DNA of 64,000 nt from Escarpia spicata (taxonomy: Eukaryota > Annelida > Polychaeta > Sabellida > Siboglinidae). This document shows, in pieces, positions 26,041 through 39,129 of this stretch; the stretch's first letter is position 1, and each line of letters opens with the position of its first letter. The position numbers were made by a program, and so were the translations under genes. Location: assembly GCA_963995525.1 (NCBI GenBank), contig OZ023207.1, positions 34,681,292 through 34,745,291 on the forward strand. The letters are read 5' to 3'. Below the pieces are notes generated by a model, which had not been told where the DNA came from, ran no database searches, and was given only the letters and a program-made list of their open reading frames with translations.

Positions 26041-26415
26041 GAGACCAGAGAAGCTAAAAGCCTACCTGTCCTACGCGAAGAGTTTGAAGAAGCAGTGAGA
26101 TATTTAACATCACGAAAGTCACCGTGGTGGATCTAACATCGGGAAAGGACTGAATCAGTTCATAGAGACACTGTACAAAGATACCAGTAGTGCAGTTCTG
26201 ATGAACAATTAGATCGGGGATTTTTTAAACAATACTGGGCGTCTCCAGTTATAGTCAACATAGTCCTTGAGAAGATCATGCAGGAGACCGTACACAACCA
26301 CCACAGCTCCATCTCCGTCGGTGGCAAGCCTATTTCTAACCTTCGATTCGCCGACGATACCGATCTCGTGTCCGTCAGCAGTGACGAATTCATATATTGC
26401 ATGATATACTGCAAT
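26040..26415 (+). pseudogene. RTE-like LINE reverse transcriptase fragment
   Basis: Plus-strand frames show LPVLREEFEEAVRYL at 26065-26110 and, after a gap, VLEKIMQETV, SISVGGKPI and the catalytic LRFADDTDL near 26345. These are the finger region and the motif B-C region of an RTE polymerase, joined by a deletion. Both termini are lost. Confidence 0.78.
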
Positions 26416-27669
26416 ACGAAGAATACGTAGGTTAGAGGGGTGAACAATTATTAAATCACCTAAGCGATCTGCTGACTCGGATCTAAATGTTAACGCAACT
26501 AACATAAGAAAGCTGTGGGAAAAGTGTGATGATTTTATCCAGTCTATGCCCAAAATAATATCGCCACGCCGCCTGACTACAAAGATAGCAACAGCACAAT
26601 TTATACGTTCATGTCGCTAGCGTGAAACCAGCGAAATTCTCTCTTGCACTAGTGGAGAACATCGTATATTTAAGGACGACGCCATTATGTGTGCCCACCC
26701 TAAAATCTCTGGACTATCTAGTGACCCAGATTTGTTGAGCAAATCCTTAGATTCCGCTTTTCATTGCTGTTCTGAAGCGTATCAACATACGTGTCTGTAG
26801 ACACACGTGCAATACAAACAAAGGAGTCATCAGTCATGATGGCGACACTTTACTAACCGAGTGGCAAGACCTGACTGAAGCCCCTGTCTTCTAATTAACC
26901 GATTAACATTTAGCCGTGTCCGCAGATGTGTGATCGTTCTCATATAAATTGCTTGTGTGTGTCTCGCTCATAATGTTAGATAAGACAAAACTAATCTGAC
27001 TACTTTTGGAGTTTGATCGTACTTGGAGTTTTACGAATTCATTGTTTTATTCTCTCTCTAGTGCCGCTATTCGCGGAGAGGGAATAATATAAATTTAAAC
27101 GGGAGTGTAATTATCCCACTTGACGTACACATATGTAGCCGCCTACGTTTCAAAAACCGGTATCCCAACTGAAACTGACACAAACACGTCTCGGTTCATC
27201 TGAGGCCGCAGCGATCAATAATTAAAGTTTGACAAGCACAATACACAACAGACCTACTCCCACAGTGGACACCAGACAGAGCGAGTGGAAGACGGACGAT
27301 TAAGATTGCAACAAGATTGTATCATCAATCACTGACAGGAACCGCCTCTCTAACTTTGTAGGTGTTGATAGTTTGGCTAAGGGAAAAGGCATGATAATAC
27401 AAAGCACATTTTACTTGTAGACAAGTTTATACGTAATGTAGTGAAGTCAGACGGTTACATTCCAACGAATTTTGATTAGAAAAAAAAAAGAAGTGTTCCA
27501 GTTGTTAATGTGTGTTTGGCACGTAAGTCGGTGTATACATTACTATTCTTCGTTATCAAATAACCTGTAGCTGTTTTTTATTAATCTGTCCTACATACAA
27601 ATGTATACAACAACATTAAACTGTTTCAAAACAAGGATGGCATGCACGGCCAATATAGCACTGGTATGC
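26416..27669. other. Non-coding stretch
   Basis: No gene recognised. Pieces at about 26810-26900 and 27240-27340 resemble blocks of the 22-26 kb higher-order repeat. Confidence 0.45.
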
Positions 27670-27678
27670 GCGCGCGCG

Positions 27679-27743
<65 letters not shown>

Positions 27744-27830
27744 GTGTTTGTGCGTGTGTGTGAGTGAGTGAGTGAGTGAGTGCGTGCGTGTTCGTATGTG
27801 TGCGCGTGAGTGTGTGTGTGTGTGTGTGTG
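27670..27830. repeat. (TG)n microsatellite with GTGA interruptions
   Basis: TG/CG dinucleotide tract with a GTGAGTGA subregion near 27760-27780. Confidence 0.97.
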
Positions 27831-29353
27831 AAAATACACCGCCAATCGCTACGTAATGTGTCGGTGCATCGAGAACATAGATCGAAAAGAGGCCACAATA
27901 TTTTATTTGGAAGAGTGTACTAAAGCGAGGAACACATATAATTTAACTGCAATATGTTGCGTGACACTGTTTAATCCCACAGCTCGAACAAATAATCCTT
28001 AGTGCAAACAAGCAGCTATGTGCAAACAAATAGCTATGTCTGTGGCCACAGTAGCACGTCAGATTTGGATGACATAGTGAAATGTATCCATACAAATACA
28101 CGCAGGTTTGCATGAGATAACAATGACGTGTCGTGAAACTTACACTATATCATATATTGTTTTGGTTGGTAAGTATTCCCGATATGTTAAAGCACGAGAG
28201 GCATTCAAGGATTGTGGCCTAACTTGCTGTGTTTGTTGTATTTGTCACACTTACAATGTTGTTGCATTTTCTTTTTTCACGTTTTATTTATACACGATAG
28301 CACATACATAAGTGCAGTGTTAAAGAAAAAGCCGTCATTAACCAAATATTCAGCTCATGTTTTAGTTGAGATGTTGTATATCCCTGTGGCACACTGTTAC
28401 AATTTACTAATGGCTGATTGTGTGTGTTATCTCACTAGATAGACGTATGTTGTATGGATACTCAACATCTGCTTTGGTTAAATGAACGTCATAGTTAAGA
28501 ACAGGGCCTTGTTAACTAACAAAACTTTCTAGGAACATTTGGTATAGATAATTTATAGTTAATTACTAATTTCTGTATAATAAACATCATATATCGTTTT
28601 AAAACAACTATTTATTTTGCTTGTCAGTTGACAGTTACAAAGAAAGTACATGTTATTGCCCAATGTTACGTCATATAATGTAATCCATACACTAAGCTAT
28701 GACTTGGCACACCAAATATCATTATATGTACTGAAACAAAAAACGTCAACAAGTTGCGAAAATGCCTAAATACTTCTGAGAACATTGAATGTTGTATGAA
28801 TATTATGGTTTTGTATGGATACTGTAAACCTGCACATTGGATAATCAACGTCCTACTGCATCAATACTCGTATAACTAGCTTAACCCATAACGAACTCAA
28901 CGTGAACATATCAAGGTTTCATAGTGAGCATACAATTCAGTATTATTCTTAATGCTTATGCCAAACATGAATTATTCAAGGTCACACACACACACATCTC
29001 ACAGCAGCGACTCCTTATCAAAACAAGTATGTGTGCGTAATAAACAAATAGCACCACTAATTTAACGTAATAAGAGGCGTTTGTTGCATGGATACGCAAT
29101 GTTGTATGGATACCGTGTCACCCTACTGATGTTAATGTGTGGGCTGTTCTCACCAACAAACTTGTCTAGAGCACATAGAACATGGTCAACATATCACTAG
29201 GCATATCAGTACATGTAAATGAAGTTAAAACCAACACTTACACAGTAATTAATAAATAATACAAACTAGCAAGTAATGGAAGATTACACTTTGGAATTAG
29301 CAATTGTTGTTGTACAGTTCATCAATTATATAATGTCACCAAGACATGAATAC
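27831..29353. other. AT-rich non-coding stretch carrying motif copies
   Basis: No coding region. It contains GTATGGATAC-type motif copies at 28084 (reverse), 28452, 28813, 29086 (one mismatch) and 29104. Confidence 0.5.
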
Positions 29354-32077
29354 CTAAGAAACAATCGACATCATCGATGAAGCACTAGACTGCACTAAAC
29401 GTTCAAATACACGTTCAACCTTTGCCCGATCAGATGGGCAAATGTCCATGAATGTCTTGTTGACATACACGTGTTCAGACACTGTACAGAGGATGTCCTC
29501 CTTGCCAATGTACATCTCATCGGTTTTCCTCCAGCGCCACTTGCCACATTTTGGAGTAAGACTGGTGATGAAGAATTCGCCATCCTCTTTCTTATTGACC
29601 TTGGGTACGTACCATTTCTTGTGGTGCAAAATGGCCGTGTAGTCCCCGGGTGATGGCATAATGAGGGGGATTCGTCGGGTGTGTCGTCATTGTTTGCTGT
29701 TGTTGACTGATGACCAGTTGCCGTGACGGACACCTTTGTTTGTATCCATCCTGGACACGTAGCGGAGAACTGGTCATCTCTAAAACAGCAATCCTTGAAG
29801 CAGAATGTCTCCCTCATCCATAACTGACGACTAATAACGACCATCGCGTGTGCCGACATGAGCCCACCTACTGGTGTTATTTTCCATGAGCCGATGATGT
29901 CACGACACTCTGTGACATGCCCTGACATCACACGGATGAATTCCATTTTGCATTCAGCCATCCGAAAGTAATTACAGAAGGAATCTGCTTCTGATATTAC
30001 GGTACCTTTCTTCACTGCGTTTTCTGCCATCTTTTTACCGCACCGCCGACGCCTTCACCAGGTCTTTTTCCGTGGCCCGCCTCCAGCAACTGATCTCGCT
30101 TCTCTTGGGTCTGTTTAAGCTTACGTTTAAGGCTGCGCACAATATTTGGTACAACACCGACCAGTCGTTGGCTTGGATTGACTTGTTGTCTTCGACGCTT
30201 GGGACTGAGGGCAATGTTTGGTGCAGGGATGTTGGCCAGGCGGTGTGACGCTCTCTGTGTTTGATGTATAGTTGACTCCAGCTTCTCCTGTCTAAGCCTG
30301 CCTCGACGTTTATGGGTCGTTATTGCCTTACGAAAGCGTTGGTGCGCGATTGCCTCCTTCGACACCTTTGAGACTCTCTTTCTGTATTTCTGTGAAAAAA
30401 AATAAAAAAAATAATCTAGTAGATAACTAACCATAGGACTACACTACACATTTATAATTACACTGAAATGGCTGACATAAATACAAAACATACACTGATT
30501 AAAATCATCTGTAGAATATACACACATGAATAATTATCATAATTAATTCTGATTACATATTTATAAAACAAAATTACACGCATAGCTGTTCTCTCGTCTC
30601 CTTCTTTCCATATTCCGGGTTCACCAGATGTTTCTTTTCCCGTCGACGTTTTGATGCAGCCGCTCCCTTTTTCATCTGCTCATCAGTGGGCACTCGTTTT
30701 GGTGGCATCTTTAAGTGTATGGTGAAAATAAGCAATATGTATCAGAAAGACAGTACCCTTGCAATATACTACACACAAATAGCTAGCGTATACACAAAGC
30801 ATAGAAATTAGGAAATATGTATTTTCTTCTTCATCTAAACACATTGTTTCTTATTAATGTTGTACGAATACAGAAACTATTGTGGAAAATGCTTAACAAT
30901 ATGAACTATTAACAACTAAGTTGACCAACCTGGCTTCAATCCGACCAGAGATACAGGCACAAAGACAATTTCAGAAAATCACATGTATCCATACAAAAAG
31001 ATGTGATATCGACTATCCATACAAAAAGAGTAAATAATGTACACTATTTCATACACAGAATTAATAATTCTGGCCACACGTATTATGTATGACTTGAGAA
31101 TGTAAAATGTAGGCAATAATACATGGAAACAACTGCCATAGACAAGACAACATGTTTGAGTAACTCAAAATAACACGTAACTTTTGCGTTGTTTAAGTAA
31201 AATTCCCAAATTCAAATAAATTATAATTGAACATATCCCACTAAATATAAACCATACGTAATTATCATTAAAATAATACCTTTACATGTTACACAAAGTC
31301 ATTATGAGGCACACAGTTGCAACTTTTTTGCACAACCGAGTATCCATACAACAAACATATCGCTCCGTATCCATACAACAATCATCTTTAGATCGGTATT
31401 AACGCAGGTATCGGTGAAGGTAGACTGGCTGTATTTACCGCTCACGCGAAGCATATTTGTTTCAAAACAAGCCCGCATGCGATTAACGCCTAAACGCTTT
31501 GTATTTTATAAACCCGCATTACTTGTACGTAATACCTGTCAACATTACAAATTCATCTAAGCACAAAAGTTGTCAGACAATTATAAAAACTTACTTCATA
31601 CTGGTCGATTTCGTTCGATTCGCAGAGCGTCTCTAACCACCCTACCAGTGTAGTACAATACAAGGCATCACTATTCCTCATTCCCATTTTAACACCGTGC
31701 ATGTTGTATGGATACTATTCGTATGGATACGGGAAAACTTTCGCGTTGTTGCACATTGACCGAACCACACAATACAAAAAAAAACATCTATCCATCTACC
31801 TTATACTATATGTCTACTGAATATGTTTCTCTAATCTACGTAACTGTTGACAGTGTTGACATTTTAAGAGTAGTCGTATGGATACGCATTTTTTTACCAC
31901 TTTATAACAAATATGATATGTTACCCATTCGCGGAGTTATCGTCCCAGATATAATGTTTTCTATTGTCAATGGTCTTTCATAAGATCAAGTGGAATGTGT
32001 CAGGTGTAATCAAATCTACTTTTATATATATGTAATGTATGAAATCGTAGCTTACAAATTGCATGTTGTATGGATAT
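28084..32077. repeat. Cluster of 13 GTATGGATAC-type motifs around one gene
   Basis: Forward copies start at 28452, 28813, 29086 (variant), 29104, 31706, 31721, 31876 and 32068 (variant). Reverse copies start at 28084, 30985, 31013 (variant), 31340 and 31367. Many are preceded by TGTT in their forward sense. Relative to the minus-strand gene at 29354-31687, four copies lie just upstream of its start, four inside its first intron in the opposite sense, and four downstream in the upstream sense. The function is unknown; subterminal transposase-binding sites or regulatory sites are possible. Confidence 0.75.
29354..31687 (-). pseudogene. Three-exon gene of unknown function, frameshifted in its last exon
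   Basis: Exon 1 (31687-31595) starts MGMRNSDALY and ends at a consensus donor GTAAGT. Exon 2 (30708-30580) follows an AG, starts MPPKRVPTDEQ and is strongly basic. Exon 3 starts at 30389 after a polypyrimidine tract and CACAG. Both introns (886 and 190 bp) are phase 0 and the frame stays open across the junctions. Exon 3 is rich in Arg/Lys/Gln, then, after a one-base shift near 30035, shows ECRDIIGSWKI and a CFKDCC cysteine cluster. After a second shift near 29660 comes a WYVPKVNKKEDGEF..KWRWRKTDEMYIGKEDILC domain that resembles tudor/agenet-like folds. Similar proteins seem to accompany repeats in other animals, but I cannot name the family. It may be a decayed transposon gene or a host gene. 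Confidence 0.6.
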
Positions 32078-33242
32078 TGTATATTTTTACATTACAAAAA
32101 AACAATATGTACACACTGCTTCTGAGCCTAGCCAAACAACGTTTACGGTCATTGTGCCTAAAAATATCATACTTCATAATCAGTGTTGAGAAAGTATGCC
32201 AGTCTATTATTAAACATACTACTCACGTTTTAAAAAATAATTCGAAAAAGCCGACCTTTCGTGAGAATCGACCATATATATATATTATATATTGGGTCCA
32301 GACAGGAAGTGTCTGCCGCAACAGGACCTTCCGTGAACGTCAAAAGATCCAATTAATGCATATCACTGTGTACTAAATAATCATTTAAATCAGATACAGT
32401 TGAAACTGCAATAAATGCCATACCTTCGATAACCTTCACGAAATCAACTGTTTTATATAAAAAATTCAAGAAAATCATTTATTTTTATTCTGTTAGCCTG
32501 ACGGCTTCCAAATAACACACACGTGGGGTAACCCCACGCAATAGGTGACTCTGATCAAAAAGTCAAAGTTAATAACACAATGAAGCAGAGACAGACACAT
32601 TTCGTAGTGTTAACAAGATGGTACCCATATCCAATGCTTAGCTTAGGCTTATGCATGGCTACGCACACCTATATACCATATTGTAACATAAGTTTATGTA
32701 ATGTTTATTAAGCCCACACATATATTTATATGGGCCTACTATGTATATTAACCTAAACTTATTTATATATTTTGTAAACGTAGTTGTTGGTTGCATTATG
32801 CCAACTTTGGCTATGCTGCAATGCTGGCATATCACGTTTTTGTGCAACTACAAAAATCTTTAAACAGAAACCTAAGAATTATATTTGGCGGTTTATATAA
32901 AATGTAGATTTATGGCCTATTTACGTTGACGACTGGATTAGATGCAGACAGTTGATTGAAAAACTTTTATTGAGCAAAGTGCGCTGACCAGTTGTCAATC
33001 AATGTCAACTGTGGCGTGTGTTTGCAATATGTTCCTGCTGTTCATATTTAATAATAAAAAACAATGTTTATAACCATTTCACAAATGGTAACGTAACAAT
33101 TACCCCAACACCCTTCCCATCTTTCCGTGTAATATCTACATATGGGGCGAAAACTTCTGTTGCGCGTAGGCGGCGTACCAGTATAAGAAGGCCAGGTACT
33201 TTGATGATGTAATCACAGCGAGAAAGATTCAGACTGCACGCA
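31731..33242. other. AT-rich non-coding stretch
   Basis: Open frames here have no recognisable content; Met-Asp-Thr starts derive from the GTATGGATAC motif. Confidence 0.5.
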
Positions 33243-33555
33243 GCTTTCGACTACGTGACGTTCCCATTTAATACAACAACACAAACATATTCGGTTCAGT
33301 GATAGTTTGCAAATTGTTACTCTACAATGTCGTTATAACACCATACATTGAGCTCGACAAGTACGCATCCAAATACGGATTTACATGGGAGACAATTAAA
33401 CAGATGATCACTTACATGAAGACTGGTGTACACCGTTCTAAAGTCAGTTAACCAATGTCTCGTGATGTACGAATGTCAGCGTTCGGCTGCGTTCGGCGAG
33501 ACGTCAGGACGAAAATGGCACGGCGATCGGCAAACGATTTCACGTAGTCGAAAGC
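33243..33555. repeat. 15-bp inverted repeats 283 bp apart (possible MITE)
   Basis: GCTTTCGACTACGTG at 33243-33257 is exactly complementary to 33541-33555. The interior is non-coding. No target duplication is evident, so a MITE is only one explanation. Confidence 0.5.
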
Positions 33556-33828
33556 AGGCGACTCGGGCAATAAAATAAACGTTAGATTTGCCCTGTTGAT
33601 TCCACGCGAAACACCAGGCAACAACATGGAAACGATGTCACGACGTCGACTATGTCGAGAAGGTCTGTCACGGAATCTTAGTTACGTCAGATGAGCTATA
33701 GCCCGGCGGAATGGCTATGCCTCGTTGACAGTTGCTAGCAGTCGAAACTGTGGCGGCTTCGCATTCGAAGAACACGTCAAAACGGAGTAGCAGACGATTA
33801 TCGCTCTGTTTTCTACAACACGTGAGAA

Positions 33829-34134
33829 GTGCAGCGACTCACATCTAATCAGTACTATTCCAATCGTAGAAGTATTTACCTCAGGCATTGGGCGGACACA
33901 CAGTTCGGCCCAATCCCTGGAGACGAAAGAATGTGCAACACTCTCTTCTACTCAATGTTCTTCTGGCCTCGAATGGTCGTTCACTCCCTGTATAGCCCGA
34001 TGGCCGTAAGCCAGTCTGACCAACCACGACACTTGACACAAACCAAAGTCGTCCTAGAAATCGGCTCCCGAAACATTTACACTTCGAACCAATCCATTCA
34101 ACTCGCTGAGTTTAAAATAGATTTTGCTGGCTAA
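33829..34134 (+). pseudogene. Possible LTR-retrotransposon integrase zinc-domain remnant
   Basis: The 101-residue frame contains RMCNTLFYSMFFWPRM, which resembles the helix before the HHCC zinc domain of Ty3/Gypsy-type integrases. The following Cys residues expected for zinc binding are not present and no catalytic core follows. The call rests on one short pattern. Confidence 0.35.
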
Positions 34135-35438
<1,304 letters not shown>

Positions 35439-35555
35439 CTACCTGAGACTGGACATAAGGGTAATTAGGGAGTAATGAGAGGATCAAACGCACGCACGTA
35501 TGCACCATATCTCTCTTAGTTCACACGCCTACCTGAAGATCCAGATACAAAAGTG

Positions 35556-35735
35556 TATAGTCATCGGTTTATACGTAGCCACGCTCCCTCTGTCCACACG
35601 CTGACATCTATCTCCCTTGGTCACCTGCTGACACCTCTATCCAATCATGTATACATCGGTTTATATGTAGCCACGCCCCCTCTGTCCACACGCTGACATT
35701 TATCCACCATCGTTACCTGCTAACACCTCGACACA
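35556..35735. repeat. Direct repeat, two units about 96 bp apart
   Basis: CATCGGTTTATACGTAGCC and following bases (CTGTCCACACGCTGACAT) recur near 35652 with few changes. It lies just upstream of the Polinton-related block and could be flank or terminal sequence. Confidence 0.7.
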
Positions 35736-35984
35736 CGCTTACACGACGTCACGCAGTGTTGGATATATAGAAACATGCAAGGATCTCTCATCCTTCAATT
35801 GTATGTAGATACAGCACGACGAAAAAGTACGTTTATCGCCACTGCGCCATCGTCCTCAATACATACGACATATCACTTACAGCTGACTCATTCATCACCG
35901 CCGATCCTGTCACCACAAGTTGACGACCATGCCTACAGCAAACCACCGTCGCGTATGGCGCCATCTGACGCAAAACCGAAAGAC

Positions 35985-36190
35985 ACTATGCACCGCTGTC
36001 CGACATGTACAAGAGATTTCGCGAGACAATATCACCTGTTATGTCACACGATGATGTCGTAGAAAAGCGATACACACCGCTGTGAGACTTGTGCACCTAA
36101 ATTCACTTGACCACATGTCACGTCATATTAAGACGGTATGTAGCAGACGTCACCGACCCACCGTTACCCAAGCGAGCGAGACGTGAAGAG
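35985..36190 (+). pseudogene. C2H2-type zinc-finger remnant, probably N-terminus of a Polinton DNA polymerase
   Basis: A finger-like unit CPTCTRDFARQYHLLCH is followed, after a stop, by a second (CETC..) and, after a frameshift, by a PPLPKRARRE basic stretch. The two polymerase copies in this window (48.2 kb minus strand and 56.7 kb plus strand) begin with the same kind of finger array, and at 48.0 kb it is followed by a PPPTKRQK stretch. Here the fingers run directly into an integrase C-terminus, so most of the polymerase is missing. The assignment is by analogy inside the window. Confidence 0.5.
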
Positions 36191-36200
36191 CGACCGCGTG

Positions 36201-36536
36201 TCTGATCGCGTGCGTATCAGTAAGGTCAACAGACGCTTCGATCAAGGGTATATGGCGAATTGAACCGAGGAAATATTCACGATACGCGAGGTGCATCCGC
36301 CCGATTCGCCAATCTATCGCCTCACGGACGATCTCGGAGAGGCACTGGACGGAACCTTCTACGAACCGGAGTTGCAGAAGGTAACGGTTCTGACCAATAA
36401 ACTGTACCGTGTGGAATCGGTAGTGGAGCAACGCAAGGTGGGCGGGCGAAGGGAGGTGTTGGTGAAATTGTTCGGATACCCTTCGAAATGCAACAGCTGG
36501 ATCGCTGCCAAGGCCCTCGTCGGCTATAAAGACTAG
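36201..36536 (+). pseudogene. Polinton integrase C-terminal part with chromodomain (cassette copy 1)
   Basis: One frame, with a single stop where a Trp would be expected, shows SKVNRRFDQGYM..TEEIFTI, then PIYRLTDDLGEALDGTFYE, the SH3-like tail of retroviral-type Polinton integrases. A chromodomain follows (LYRVESVVEQR and REVLVKLFGYPSKCNSWI). The usual Trp of the VKW.GYP pattern is Leu here. The catalytic core (HHCC zinc domain, DDE) is absent upstream, replaced by the zinc-finger remnant. The integrase would insert the element into the host genome. A second degenerate copy lies at 42985-43150. Confidence 0.85.
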
Positions 36537-36849
36537 TCGCGCGTCCGACAAGCTTTTATTCGTCCATCGTTGACGGACGAGACGACAACACAGGTCTCCG
36601 TTAGCAAAGAAAACGAAGAAATCAACGCTTCGCCACAGAAAGAGAGGACTCCGTCCAACATCTTCGGCGCGGCGTGGCCCAAAGATAAGATCCTGTTTCT
36701 GTGTCAGGTCGTCGTCTTGTACACGGTCATCTTGGTCAGCATCTACCACCTGTCGATCGGACAAGGGAATCCGACTCTGTGGACGACCCTGTTGAGCAGT
36801 TAGTTGGTGTACCTGCTACCCAGCCCGATGTTGAAACAGCATGACGAGT
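36537..36849 (+). pseudogene. Polinton small single-pass membrane protein (cassette copy 1)
   Basis: In the same frame as the integrase tail, beyond its stop, this reads a polar N-terminus and then ILFLCQVVVLYTVILVSIYH, a clear 20-residue hydrophobic segment. It continues through a TAG at about 36801 to a natural-looking end at 36847-36849. That stop overlaps the start codon of the penton-like gene at 36841. No ATG is obvious, so the start is uncertain. Such a protein commonly sits between integrase and capsid genes in invertebrate Polintons; its role is unknown. The second copy is at 43400-43580. Confidence 0.65.
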
Positions 36850-37640
36850 GATTTCTATTTCACGTTGCCTAGCAATGCTTCCTTGCGCACGCACCCCGAT
36901 AACACGCTGACCCACTACATTACGACGCTACCGCAATGTCTCACCCTATCGGGCCGGTGGGAGTGCGGACTCATGGAGATACAGTACCCACACAGTTGGT
37001 ACAACGTGATAGAAAACGACGCTTGGTTCACTGTGACGCTACCGGTAGACGAGAAGACGAACGTGCGGTCCATGACCACGAAGAGTACCAGAATCGAGAC
37101 CGGACACTATTAAGATCCACTAATCCTCGCGATTAACGCCGCCCTACGCCGCGTGGCGGGGGAGGAAAGGGTGAAACTGTGCTACAGTACCATCACGCAT
37201 AACATAACGGTGCACATGCTACTGAATACTGTCCTCCGCGGCGATATGCTGTCCACCATTCTCGGTTTTCGCGAAAATACGTTGCCGGCTCTCCCGCAGG
37301 ATCCCGAGCATCTCGAGAAAAAGGTTTATATCACAGAAGCAGATACCGTGGTAAACATAGAACGAGGGCCCAAAACGCTCTACGTCTACACGGATGTCGT
37401 GGAACCACGAATTGTTGGTGACAGCCTCGCACCACTGCTGCGCATCGTCCTACTGAGCGGTAGCCATGGTGACGTTGTGTCGAAGACCTTTGGAAAACTC
37501 AGTACATACCCGCGCTCTGCAAAGAGTTTGGTATGATCGAGGTCGACATAAGAGACGACACGAGACGACGCGAACCATTCGAAGGCGTTAAGGTGACTGT
37601 GACAGTGCATTTCCGACGAAGACGGAGTGTACTGTTCTAG
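36841..37640 (+). pseudogene. Polinton penton-like minor capsid protein (cassette copy 1)
   Basis: The ATG at 36841 opens SDFYFTLPSNASLRTHPD, then LSGRWECGLMEIQYPHSW, a recognisable start of a conserved Polinton protein. The frame meets a TAA at 37111 and continues in frame to about 37500. There a one-base shift leads to the C-terminal part (LCKEFGMIEVDIRDD and FRRRRSVLF) ending in TAG at 37638. The full length of about 266 residues suits a single jelly-roll penton/minor capsid protein. It lies directly before the pX-like and hexon-like genes, as in adintoviruses. The penton assignment is from position and size. A diverged copy is at 43589-44358. Confidence 0.75.
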
Positions 37641-37642
37641 AG

Positions 37643-38049
37643 ATGGATTACAACGATTACTACAATCGGGAGGTGCGCTTCCCTATTTCGCGAGTGCCCG
37701 ATACCAACGAGGACACGGAAAAGGAAGTATATTCGGAGGTCTACTGTTTGGCGTCATGCCGCTCGTCAAGAGAGGTGCCATGGCGTTGGGAAAGAGAGTG
37801 ATATCGACCGGTGCGCGCATAGCCGACGACGCCTTGTCGGGACAGAACATCAAAACGGCTGCTAAACATCGCATCACCGCTGCCTGTAGGGACATGTTGA
37901 GCGACCTCTTCACCCCTGGTGTGCAACCGCGTAAGCGTATAACACGCGCACCCGCCTCGAAACGAGCCAGTAGAACCGGGAGACGGAAAAAGACACGCAC
38001 GTCGCAGAAACGTGGGGCCGACATATTCGACGATGGCGTTCGTGCATAA
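37643..38049 (+). pseudogene. Adenovirus pX/VI-like basic core protein (cassette copy 1)
   Basis: The ATG at 37643 stands two bases after the penton-like stop, the same spacing as in copy 2. A one-base shift near 37670 leads into GHGKGSIFGGLLFGVMPLVK, a Gly-rich amphipathic segment. It is followed by GALGKRVIST-like sequence, ISTGARIADDALSG, and a Lys/Arg-rich tail. Small basic proteins of this kind in Polintons and adintoviruses resemble adenovirus pX and VI, which condense DNA and help virion maturation. The 3' end overlaps the hexon-like start (38033) by 17 bases. Confidence 0.72.
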
Positions 38050-39128
38050 ACAATCGTGTGAGGGACTCAAGAGCGAGCTGGATCTCTTCGCCGTGCCTCC
38101 AACTCAGACCAGCATCATCGATAGTCACACAGTACAACATCAACCCATGTACTCGCTCGACTCGGGTGGACCGATAGAATTCGTTATTCCCGGACCGGGA
38201 GACGATTACCTGGACCTCGCCAGCACGATGCTACACGTGCCGATGGAGCCGTCCTAGATGCCGCCGATGCCATCGGTTCCGTGAATAACTGGCTCCATTC
38301 ACTGTTCAGTCAGGTCGACGTCTACCTGAACGGAACGCTCGTGACACTCTCGACCAACACGTTCCCGTACCGCGCCTATACAGAGAAGCTGCTGAGTTAC
38401 GGAGACGATGTCAATTAGAAGCAACTGAAGAGCCAGATATGGTACAAGGACATGGGCAATCGCATGAAAGCCTTCGAAATAGCCGCAGGAGATGCGGCCA
38501 ACGCGGGGTTCGTCAACTGACGCAACAAGATCGCTCGGAGTCGCGTGGTCGACATGATGATTGTCTCCACGAGGATCTGTTCCTCCAGGATAAATTCCTC
38601 ATCAACGATATAGAGGTCAAGATACATCTGGTGCGCAGCAAGAATACGTTCGTGCTGATGGCCGGCGGCGCCAATCCCGACTACAAGATAAAGATAGTCA
38701 ACGCCACACAGTTCGTTAATTAGGCCACACTGAATCCGGGCGTGCAGACGGCTCACATAAAAACACGAAAACAATCACGCATCCGATGCGACCCGTCGAC
38801 TGCAAGGTTTACTCCATTCCCATGGGTACCCGCTCGCTCAAGCACGATAACCTACACCAAAAATCCTTTCCACGCCAAAAACAACACCATCAATTTCCTC
38901 ACCGTGTACGTGGACGGAAGACAGATACCATCCAAACCTTTCCAGCCCAATTTCGACGACGACCTCTTCGCCAGGTGCTACCACAACCTGTTCACCTCGA
39001 CAGGTATGGTGTGGCAGGACGAAGGGAACGGTTTGTCTCGCGTCGACTTCCGACACGGCTACACCTTCTTCGGTTTGAATCTCACCCCCGGTCACCAGCA
39101 TATGCGATTTCTTCTTGTGTTCTGTTAG
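38033..39128 (+). pseudogene. Polinton hexon-like major capsid protein (cassette copy 1, truncated)
   Basis: The ATG at 38033 starts a protein with ELDLFAVPPTQTSI and PIEFVIPGPGDDYLDLAS, the hallmark start of the Polinton major capsid family (annotated in animals as F54H12.2-like). A shift near 38255 leads to AADAIGSVNNWLHSLFSQVDVYLNG, and later frames give KDMGNRMKAFE, EDLFLQDKFLINDIEVKIHL and FFGLNLTPGHQ. The family folds as a double jelly roll and forms the capsid shell. At least four frameshifts and two stops are seen. The last 50 or so residues are missing: similarity stops about 39110, where an unrelated minus-strand remnant begins. Confidence 0.88.
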
Positions 39129-39129
39129 T

